50,218 bases of DNA. Source: Hyphococcus sp. GTDB taxonomy: Bacteria; Pseudomonadota; Alphaproteobacteria; Caulobacterales; Parvularculaceae. Position 1 is the first letter of the stretch. Each line of letters starts with the position of its first letter. This document shows, piece by piece, positions 16,047 to 21,496 of the stretch. The notes beneath the pieces are model-generated. The model worked only from the letters and a program-made list of their open reading frames with translations, made no database searches and was not told the DNA's origin. Both the position numbers and the translations under genes were made by a program. The stretch covers positions 1 through 50,218 of the forward strand of contig BQJG01000022.1 in NCBI GenBank assembly GCA_021604585.1, given 5' to 3'.

Positions 16047-18260
16047 ATGGCGGGCGCAATCGCCGCATCGGCGGATGGATTTTTATCACGGCTACAGGCG
16101 GAACGGCTGCCGGCGCGCCTTTGCACGACCAGCCTCAATGACGCGGGCTTAACCGAACGCGACCTCATCGCCTTATTTGAAAGCCAGCTCACCAGCCGCC
16201 GGCTCGATCTTGAGGCGCGCCGTCTCGGCGCGGAAAAGCGCGGATTTTATTCCATTGGCAGTTCCGGTCATGAAGGCAACGCTGCTGTGGCGCGCGCATT
16301 TCGCGTCGATGATCTGGCTTTCCTACATTATCGCAGCGGCGCCTTTTATATTGAGCGCGCCGCCAAAGTGCCGGGCGAGACGCCGATCTGGAATATGGCG
16401 CTTTCCTTTGTCGCCTCTTCGGAAGATCCGATCTCCGGCGGCCGTCACAAGGTCATCGGATCGAAACCGTTCTTCATTCCGCCGCAGACATCGACCATCG
16501 CCTCGCATCTGCCCAAAGCGATGGGCGCAGCGTTTTCCATCGCGCTATCACGCACGCATAAAAGACCGAACCCGGATCTGCCGCGCGACAGTGTTGTCAT
16601 CTGTTCTTTCGGCGACGCGTCGGCGAACCATTCAACGGCTGTGGGCGCCATCAATGCCGCCGCACACACCGGCTATCGCGGCCTTCCTTTGCCGCTGGTG
16701 TTCGTCTGCGAAGACAATGGCATCGGCATTTCGGTAAAAACACCGGCAGGGTGGATCGCCGCAAATTACGGCGGCCGTCCCGGCCTGCGATATATTTCCG
16801 GCGACGGGCGCGATGTGGTTGACGCCATGCGTGCGGCTCGCGCTGCTGAGCGTTGCGCCCGCGGCGCCCGTGCGCCGGTGTTTTTGCATTTGCGCACCGT
16901 GCGCCTGATGGGCCATGCGGGCTCCGATATCGAAAGCGGTTATCGTGACAAGGCCGAAGTCGAACATGAAGCAGATCAAGACCCCTTGCTGCACACAGCC
17001 CGGCGACTGATCGAAGCGGGCGTCATGTCGCGCGAAGACATCGAAGCGCTTTATGCAGATATTGGCGGGCGCGTTTATCGCACGATGGAACAGGCGACCA
17101 CGCGGCCAAAACTGACCAGCGCCGCCGAGGTCATGAAGTCCCTCACGCCGCCATCCAATCCGCGCCGCATCATGCGTCCCGGAAAGATCATGCCGAAGGC
17201 GCCAGATGATGCTCGCGCCAAGTCCGAGCCGCAGCACATGTCGCGCCTGATTTCATTGGCGCTGGCGGAGCAAATGGAGCGCGACTCCAATGTCGTCGTC
17301 TTCGGCGAAGATGTCGCCAAGAAAGGCGGCGTCTACGGTGCGACCACAAGGCTGCAACCAAAATTCGGCCCGGCGCGTGTCTTCGACACCATCCTTGATG
17401 AGCAATCGATCCTCGGCATGGCCATTGGCCTTGGCCATAACGGTTTCATCCCCGTTCCGGAAATTCAGTTCCTAGCCTATGTGCACAATGCCGAGGATCA
17501 GCTGCGCGGCGAAGCGGCGTCCCTTTCCTATTTCTCCAACGGCCAATATCAAAATCCGATGGTCGTGCGCGTCGCTGGACTTGCTTACCAGAAAGGGTTC
17601 GGCGGTCATTTCCACAATGACAACTCCGTTGCCATCTTCCGCGATATTCCAGGCATCATTCTCGCCTGCCCGTCTTCCGGCGCGGAAGCAGTGAAGATGA
17701 TGCGCGAAGCCTTCCGGCTGGCGCGAGAGGATGGCCGCGTTGTCGTGTTCCTCGAACCGATTGCTCTTTACGGAACCAAAGACCTGTTCGAGGACACTGA
17801 CGGTTTGCTGACTTCCATCTTCGACAAAATTGATGACAAGGCTGCCTTCGGCGATGTCAATGTGATTGGCGCTGATACCGACCTCGCCATCGTCACTTAT
17901 GGCAACGGAACTTATCTGTCGCAGCGCGCAGCCCGCACGCTGAAAGAAAGTGGCGTCAAAGCGCGTATTATCGATCTGCGCTGGCTGACGCCGCTGCCGA
18001 TAGAATCGCTAATTGAGGCGGTTCGCCCGTGCAAAAATATTCTGATTGTCGACGAGTGCCGCAAAACAGGATCGCCAAGCGAAGAAATCATAGCATTGCT
18101 CAGTGATCGTGGACACGCCGCCAACCTTGCGCGGATCAATGGCGCTGACACCTTCATTCCGCTCGGACCCGCCGCGAACGAAGTGCTGGTCTGCGAGGCG
18201 GACATCGTCAATGCGGCCCTCTCACTCACCGGCAAGACAGCGAAACGGGCCGCCGAATGA
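16047..18260 (+). CDS. fused alpha/beta E1 component of a 2-oxoacid dehydrogenase
   Basis: A 737-residue ThDP-dependent enzyme in which the alpha and beta E1 chains are one polypeptide. The alpha half (about 40-345) has the ThDP/Mg motif G-D-A-S-A-N (about 188) through C-E-D-N-G-I-G (about 221) and the phosphorylation-loop-like H-A-G-S-D-I-E. The beta half (about 395-737) has F-G-E-D-V-A-K-K-G-G-V-Y, D-E-Q-S-I-L-G-M-A-I-G and Q-K-G-F-G-G-H-F-H-N-D-N-S. This resembles branched-chain oxoacid dehydrogenase E1. No E2 lipoyl transferase or E3 gene is present, so the acyl acceptor is unknown. The next gene, an acyltransferase, overlaps it by 4 bases (ATGA), suggesting that the pair hands over an acyl group. 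Confidence 0.88.
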   Translation: MAGAIAASADGFLSRLQAERLPARLCTTSLNDAGLTERDLIALFESQLTSRRLDLEARRLGAEKRGFYSIGSSGHEGNAAVARAFRVDDLAFLHYRSGAFYIERAAKVPGETPIWNMALSFVASSEDPISGGRHKVIGSKPFFIPPQTSTIASHLPKAMGAAFSIALSRTHKRPNPDLPRDSVVICSFGDASANHSTAVGAINAAAHTGYRGLPLPLVFVCEDNGIGISVKTPAGWIAANYGGRPGLRYISGDGRDVVDAMRAARAAERCARGARAPVFLHLRTVRLMGHAGSDIESGYRDKAEVEHEADQDPLLHTARRLIEAGVMSREDIEALYADIGGRVYRTMEQATTRPKLTSAAEVMKSLTPPSNPRRIMRPGKIMPKAPDDARAKSEPQHMSRLISLALAEQMERDSNVVVFGEDVAKKGGVYGATTRLQPKFGPARVFDTILDEQSILGMAIGLGHNGFIPVPEIQFLAYVHNAEDQLRGEAASLSYFSNGQYQNPMVVRVAGLAYQKGFGGHFHNDNSVAIFRDIPGIILACPSSGAEAVKMMREAFRLAREDGRVVVFLEPIALYGTKDLFEDTDGLLTSIFDKIDDKAAFGDVNVIGADTDLAIVTYGNGTYLSQRAARTLKESGVKARIIDLRWLTPLPIESLIEAVRPCKNILIVDECRKTGSPSEEIIALLSDRGHAANLARINGADTFIPLGPAANEVLVCEADIVNAALSLTGKTAKRAAE

Positions 18261-19291
18261 AAAAATCCGCCGTCGTTATTTTTCCGGGCCGGGGCACCTA
18301 CGGCAAAGACGAGCTTGGCTATTTGACGCGCCATCACGCTGACAAAGCCGCGTTCATCAAAGGCGTTGATGACTGGCGCATGCAACAAGGCCGCGAATGC
18401 ATCAGTGATCTCGATAATGCAAAAAGCTATTCCGCAGCAAAGCACGCATCGAGCATCAACGCTTCAGCGTTGATCTATACATGCGCACTCGCCGACTTCG
18501 CCGCCATTAATCGCGACACATACGACATCGTCGCCGTGTGCGGCAATTCGCTCGGCTGGTATTTAACACTCGCTGGCGCCGGCGCGCTTCGTCCCGCCAG
18601 CGCCATCCGTCTTGTCGATACAATGGGCGCGCTGATGGAGGCGCAAGGCGAAGGCGGACAGTTGATTTACCCGTTTGTTGGCGAAGACTGGCGCGAGAGC
18701 CGCGCCAACGTCAAAGCGATCAGCGACGCACTGCATGCGGGCCGCACCGAAGGCAACGCGTTCCTGTCAATCAGGCTCGGCGGCATGGCGGTACTGGCGG
18801 GTGATGAAGCCGGCATGGCGGCGATGGAAAAATCCTTGCCGCCAGCCGAAGGACGTTATCCGTTCCGCCTTGCGCGTCACTCCGCATTTCATACGCCGAT
18901 GCTAGGGCATGTTTCCGACGCGGCGTTTAATACGCTCGCTGCGGATCTGTTTGATGCGCCCAAAATTCCGATGATCGACGGACGCGGCGCCATCTGGTCG
19001 AGCCACGCGACCGACATTGACGCGCTATATGAGTACACGCTTGGACACCAAATCGTTGAGACTTACGACTTTTCAAAATCCGTTGAAGTCGCAATCAAAG
19101 AGTTTGCGCCGGACAAAATTATCCTCGCCGGTCCCGGCTCAACCCTCGGCGCGCCGATCGCACAGGAACTGATCCGCCACCGCTGGCTGGGGCTTGAGTC
19201 AAAGGCAGATTTCTCATCGATGCAAAAAAGCGATCCGTTCCTGATCGCCATGGGCCGGGATGATCAGCGCGGGCTGGCCACAGCTTCGTAA
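18257..19291 (+). CDS. malonyltransferase (FabD)-like acyltransferase
   Basis: A 344-residue protein of the FabD acyltransferase fold. The nucleophile elbow reads G-N-S-L-G-W-Y (serine about residue 97) where FabD has G-H-S-L-G, and the catalytic histidine is in H-S-A-F-H-T-P about residue 210. The active Ser and one His are thus present but the motif is altered, and the arginine that selects malonyl is not obvious, so the acyl donor may not be malonyl-CoA. It overlaps the fused E1 gene by 4 bases and is surely cotranslated. Its last 28 bases overlap the convergent SpoIIAA-like gene. No ACP or ketosynthase gene is nearby. Confidence 0.82.
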   Translation: MKKSAVVIFPGRGTYGKDELGYLTRHHADKAAFIKGVDDWRMQQGRECISDLDNAKSYSAAKHASSINASALIYTCALADFAAINRDTYDIVAVCGNSLGWYLTLAGAGALRPASAIRLVDTMGALMEAQGEGGQLIYPFVGEDWRESRANVKAISDALHAGRTEGNAFLSIRLGGMAVLAGDEAGMAAMEKSLPPAEGRYPFRLARHSAFHTPMLGHVSDAAFNTLAADLFDAPKIPMIDGRGAIWSSHATDIDALYEYTLGHQIVETYDFSKSVEVAIKEFAPDKIILAGPGSTLGAPIAQELIRHRWLGLESKADFSSMQKSDPFLIAMGRDDQRGLATAS

Positions 19292-19674
19292 TCCATCGTC
19301 TGTTCTTCTATCCATTGCCGCGCCAAGTCGCGTTCGTGCATGGGAAATATTCGCATTTCGATGGAACCAGAACGCGCAAATGCGGTGATGACGCGCATTA
19401 CGATGGGCGGATTATCCGATACAAGCGCGTACCGGTGCATCTTCCTCAAGAAATCATAATCTGACGCGTTCTGGCTTAGTTTCGACAGGCTCGACATCAT
19501 TGACCAAAAATTATCCGGTTTGCCGTGATGAATTTCAAACTGACTGAAATGTCCGTGACGCACCACCAGATCGCGCATGGCGTTCAACACTTCGGTCATC
19601 CGCTCAAGCTGATATCGCCCAAACACTTCCACCTCTACATAGGCGTAACGATCATCAATGCGGATATTCATCAT
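19264..19674 (-). CDS. SpoIIAA/STAS-like small protein
   Basis: A 136-residue soluble protein with the look of the SpoIIAA-like (STAS-like) family. It opens with a strand (Y-A-Y-V-E-V-E-V-F-G-R), continues with helix L-E-R-M-T-E-V-L-N-A-M-R-D-L-V, and has the central K-M-H-R-Y-A-L-V-S-D-N region and a C-terminal A-R-Q-W-I-E helix. Family members are proposed to bind lipids or partner proteins; none is well characterised. It starts 17 bases after the CRP-type regulator gene on the same strand and is likely its operon partner. Its last 28 bases overlap the end of the convergent acyltransferase gene. Confidence 0.68.
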   Translation of the reverse strand: MMNIRIDDRYAYVEVEVFGRYQLERMTEVLNAMRDLVVRHGHFSQFEIHHGKPDNFWSMMSSLSKLSQNASDYDFLRKMHRYALVSDNPPIVMRVITAFARSGSIEMRIFPMHERDLARQWIEEQTMDYEAVASPR

Positions 19675-19691
19675 GAGAACAGCAGCCTGAT

Positions 19692-20393
19692 CTACTCGTC
19701 GCCAATATGCGACAGCGTCTCAGGCTTAAGAACGGTGATGACGCCGCCCTCCTGTTTGACGAGCCCTTCTGCTTCCCACAGCTTGAGCTGCCGGTTGACG
19801 TTTTCTCGCATCAGTCCGGCATGTGCGCCGAGATTGCCTTGGCTCAGCTTCATGTCGATATGCATGGCGCCGTCAGCATCGGTGTGCCCATAATGATCGC
19901 CAAGGCGCAACAAGGCGCGCGCAAGGCGCGGCCCCGCCGGCAAGGTGGCGATGTCTTCCAGCAAAAAGTTCGTGTGACGCAGGCGCTGGCAAAGCGCCGA
20001 AATAATCTGCAGCGCGACGCCGTGATTGCGTTCAAGAAAGTCGAGCACGTCGCGGCGGTAAAGGCGCAGCGCTCTTGTTTCCTGAAGCGCGCTCGCGCTG
20101 GCTGAGCGTGCGCCGCCATCGAACACGCCCATCTCGCCCAAAACTTCATTCTCGCCCATAAAGGCGAGCACGGTCTCTTTACCAGCATCAGAGAAACTGG
20201 AGATTTTCACCCGGCCCGAAAGAATAATATAAAGGCAATCGCTGTCATCGCCCTGGGCGAATATTTGTTTGCGGCCCGCAAACACTACCGATTGCGCAGA
20301 ATCGAGCAGGCCCTTGAGCTTGTCGTCAGACAAGGCCTCAAAGAAAGGGTGCCTTTTCAGCTCCCAGATCAGTCCGGCAGCGGCGTTTTTCAC
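19692..20393 (-). CDS. CRP/FNR-family cAMP-type transcriptional regulator
   Basis: A 233-residue regulator. The N-terminal cyclic-nucleotide domain (about 15-125) has G86-E87-M-G-V-F and R96-S97-A, matching the CRP residues that hold the cAMP phosphate; T141 aligns with CRP T127, while CRP S128 is replaced by N142. The winged helix (about 180-230) carries R196-E-N-V-N-R201, matching R180-E181-x-x-x-R185 of CRP, which predicts TGTGA-N6-TCACA binding. There are no FNR-type N-terminal cysteines. The start is a GTG. Three perfect TGTGA-N6-TCACA sites lie within 1.1 kb upstream, each before a small-protein gene, and a predicted adenylate cyclase lies beyond them. An AT-rich TATCTATAGG about 35 bases before the GTG could be its own -10; this is weak. 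Confidence 0.92.
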   Translation of the reverse strand: MKNAAAGLIWELKRHPFFEALSDDKLKGLLDSAQSVVFAGRKQIFAQGDDSDCLYIILSGRVKISSFSDAGKETVLAFMGENEVLGEMGVFDGGARSASASALQETRALRLYRRDVLDFLERNHGVALQIISALCQRLRHTNFLLEDIATLPAGPRLARALLRLGDHYGHTDADGAMHIDMKLSQGNLGAHAGLMRENVNRQLKLWEAEGLVKQEGGVITVLKPETLSHIGDE

Positions 20394-20473
20394 GGAACTC
20401 GCGCTCTCCCGTTCGCGTCCGGGGCCAGCCTATAGATAAAATTCCGATTTGTCGCGAGTGCGAAAATGGAGAC

Positions 20474-20505
20474 GGCGCGCCCTTTCCCCCACGGAAGGGC
20501 GCGCC
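20474..20505 (-). other. GC-rich 3' hairpin of small-gene unit 1
   Basis: Eleven base pairs (GGCGCGCCCTT with AAGGGCGCGCC) close a 10-base loop that on the minus strand contains GGGGGA. It lies 68 bases after the small-protein stop. Only four T follow (GTCTCCATTTTCG on the minus strand), so it may terminate weakly or protect the RNA 3' end. Confidence 0.75.
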
Positions 20506-20573
20506 GCTCTCAGGTAGAGGCCAGAACGGGGCGATGTCCCGACCTCTGGGGTTCGAAGGGCTCCGTGTTTAGC

Positions 20574-20660
20574 TCAGCGGGCCAGCGTGAAGACGCTCGA
20601 AACGCCAAGGGCAGCATTAATGCCGATGAAACCGATGAGGATGATTTCGATGACGCCCAT
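20574..20660 (-). CDS. 28-aa hydrophobic small membrane protein, copy 1
   Basis: A small ORF starting MGVIEIILIGFIGINAALG and ending V-S-S-V-F-T-L-A-R. Residues about 4-24 form one predicted membrane helix with a single acidic residue (E5) near one end and an arginine at the C terminus. AGGAG lies 6 bases before the ATG. It is driven by a class II-type CRP promoter (20713-20755). The first 19 residues are identical in all three copies, and the first 39 bases are identical even at silent positions, while the C-terminal nine residues vary. I know no family for it. It sits between the second copy and the CRP-type regulator gene. A type I toxin, a membrane-complex adaptor or a dual-function RNA peptide are all possible. 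Confidence 0.8.
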   Translation of the reverse strand: MGVIEIILIGFIGINAALGVSSVFTLAR

Positions 20661-20685
20661 GATGCTCTCCTGTTTTCCGTCTTCC

Positions 20686-20701
20686 CGGTCTCTCCCGACC
20701 G
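20686..20701 (-). other. leader hairpin, unit 1
   Basis: In the predicted 5' leader a CGGTC/GACCG stem encloses a six-base loop (GGGAGA on the minus strand). It is identical in unit 2; in unit 3 the stem is kept while the loop changes. Its purine loop could mimic or mask the downstream Shine-Dalgarno. Confidence 0.5.
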
Positions 20702-20712
20702 CCGATGATTGA

Positions 20713-20755
20713 AGGATAGGCTGGCCTCCAATTTTCCGCTGTGACGCCCATCACA
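20713..20755 (-). promoter_or_regulatory. CRP-dependent class II promoter, unit 1
   Basis: TGTGACGCCCATCACA (20740-20755) is a perfect CRP-consensus palindrome, extended to GCTGTGA/TCACAGC. On the minus strand TATCCT (20713-20718) begins 21 bases after it. If that hexamer is at -12 to -7, the palindrome centre falls at -41.5, the exact spacing of CRP class II activation, and transcription starts near 20706, 46 bases before the ATG. No -35 hexamer is needed in this arrangement. Confidence 0.82.
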
Positions 20756-20822
20756 GCTGCCGGCCTTTACCCTCAAAAATTATTAACTCCTTGTTTTTTC
20801 TTACTTTCTTTGATCTTAGCCT

Positions 20823-20869
20823 TGAGGGTGCGACGCGTTCCTCCCCCAGTGGTGAACGCGCCGCCCTCA
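20823..20869 (-). other. GC-rich 3' hairpin of small-gene unit 2
   Basis: An inner stem CGCGTTC/GAACGCG (20834-20840 with 20854-20860) and an outer stem TGAGGG/CCCTCA (20823-20828 with 20864-20869) enclose a loop that on the minus strand contains GGGGGA, as in the other two units. No T run follows, so it is not a canonical terminator. Confidence 0.65.
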
Positions 20870-20918
20870 GGCAGAACCAGAACGGGGCAGTGTTCCGGTC
20901 CCAGGGACTTCGAAGGGC

Positions 20919-21005
20919 TCAGCGGGCCAGCGTGAAGACGCTCAAAACGCCAAGGGCTGCATTGATGCCGATGAAACCGATGAGGATGATTTCGATGACG
21001 CCCAT
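20919..21005 (-). CDS. 28-aa hydrophobic small membrane protein, copy 2
   Basis: Paralogue of copy 1. Its N-terminal 19 residues are the same and it ends V-L-S-V-F-T-L-A-R; one residue differs from copy 1 (S21 to L). AGGAG precedes the ATG by 6 bases. Its own CRP-type promoter lies at 21058-21100, with the same 80-base distance between palindrome edge and start codon as copy 1. High identity with unit 1, both coding and non-coding, points to a recent duplication or gene conversion. A single predicted membrane helix covers most of the protein. Function unknown. Confidence 0.8.
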   Translation of the reverse strand: MGVIEIILIGFIGINAALGVLSVFTLAR

Positions 21006-21030
21006 GATGCTCTCCTGTTTTCTGTCTTCC

Positions 21031-21046
21031 CGGTCTCTCCCGACCG
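21031..21046 (-). other. leader hairpin, unit 2
   Basis: CGGTC/GACCG stem with a six-base loop, identical to that of unit 1, in the predicted 5' leader between the start site near 21051 and the AGGAG. Confidence 0.5.
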
Positions 21047-21057
21047 CCGATGATTGA

Positions 21058-21100
21058 AGGATAGGCTGGCCTCTCATTTCCCGCTGTGACGCTCATCACA
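21058..21100 (-). promoter_or_regulatory. CRP-dependent class II promoter, unit 2
   Basis: TGTGACGCTCATCACA (21085-21100) is a perfect TGTGA-N6-TCACA site. TATCCT (21058-21063) starts 21 bases downstream on the minus strand, which again puts the palindrome centre at -41.5 and the start site near 21051. Confidence 0.82.
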
Positions 21101-21172
21101 GGCGCTGACCTTTATCGTTAAAAAAATCCTAATTATCTGTTTTTTCTATATATTTACCTTCCCAGAAAGCAT

Positions 21173-21204
21173 GCGGCGCGCCCGTCCCCCGATGAGCGCG
21201 CCGC
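21173..21204 (-). other. GC-rich 3' hairpin of small-gene unit 3
   Basis: A nine-base-pair stem (GCGGCGCGC with GCGCGCCGC) with a 14-base loop carrying GGGGGA on the minus strand. The stem sequence differs from the other units but pairing is kept, which argues for selection on structure. Confidence 0.7.
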
Positions 21205-21254
21205 GTTCTCCCCCTGCTTTCAGGCGCTGCAACTTGCCAAGCTTGGCGTTGCGG

Positions 21255-21341
21255 CTAGCGGCTGACCGTGACCAGGCTGGAGAGACCCAGAGCGGCGTTG
21301 ATGCCGATGAAACCGATGAGGATGATTTCGATGACGCCCAT
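21255..21341 (-). CDS. 28-aa hydrophobic small membrane protein, copy 3
   Basis: The most diverged of the three paralogues, closest to the cyclase gene. It keeps MGVIEIILIGFIGINAALG but ends L-S-S-L-V-T-V-S-R and stops with TAG where the others use TGA. Changes in the C-terminal half are conservative, so hydrophobic character and the closing arginine are kept, a sign of purifying selection on a real protein. AGGAG is 6 bases before the ATG, and a CRP-type promoter lies at 21393-21435. One predicted membrane helix; function unknown. Confidence 0.8.
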   Translation of the reverse strand: MGVIEIILIGFIGINAALGLSSLVTVSR

Positions 21342-21365
21342 GATGCTCTCCTGTTTCCGTTTTCC

Positions 21366-21381
21366 CGGTCCCTAACGACCG
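21366..21381 (-). other. leader hairpin, unit 3
   Basis: The CGGTC/GACCG stem is kept, while the loop reads GTTAGG on the minus strand in place of GGGAGA. Conservation of the stem with a changed loop supports a real RNA structure. Confidence 0.5.
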
Positions 21382-21392
21382 CCGATGAGGAG

Positions 21393-21435
21393 AAGGTAAG
21401 CGAATGCCGGGAAACCGGCTGTGACGAGGATCACA
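21393..21435 (-). promoter_or_regulatory. CRP-dependent class II promoter, unit 3
   Basis: TGTGACGAGGATCACA (21420-21435), extended to GCTGTGA/TCACAGC, with TACCTT (21393-21398) starting 21 bases downstream on the minus strand. The centre is again at -41.5 although the spacer sequence has diverged from units 1 and 2. Predicted start near 21386. Confidence 0.8.
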
Positions 21436-21496
21436 GCCCGGTTCGGATTGCTTAATAAAGTCTAAATTTTATGAGAATTCTTGTAGAAACAATGCC

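Larger units (their letters stand above)
20474..21435 (-). repeat. tandem array of three CRP-site/small-protein/hairpin units
   Basis: Three direct repeats of about 260-280 bases, all read on the minus strand and separated by AT-rich spacers: 21435-21173, 21100-20823 and 20755-20474. Each has in order a CRP-type palindrome, a -10, a leader hairpin, AGGAG, a 28-codon ORF and a GC-rich hairpin. Units at 20474 and 20823 are close copies along most of their length; the unit at 21173 is more diverged but keeps every element and spacing. No transposase or terminal repeats are present, so this looks like a locally duplicated gene unit and not a mobile element. Confidence 0.9.

Noticed and set aside
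18257..19291. Calling the acyltransferase fabD.
   Set aside because: The nucleophile motif and genomic setting differ from FabD, and no fatty acid synthesis genes are nearby.
20474..20505. A canonical intrinsic terminator.
   Set aside because: The hairpin is strong but the T run is only four, and the matching hairpins of units 2 and 3 have none, so I list it as a structured 3' element.
20574..21341. A type I toxin-antitoxin array (hydrophobic peptides in tandem, as in ldr or ibs loci).
   Set aside because: No antisense promoter or paired antitoxin RNA could be identified, and the CRP-type activation sites point to regulated production. Kept only as an alternative.
20740..21435. FNR/DNR-type sites (TTGAT-N4-ATCAA) before the small genes.
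   Set aside because: The half sites are TGTGA/TCACA with six-base spacing, which is CRP-type; the regulator also lacks FNR cysteines.
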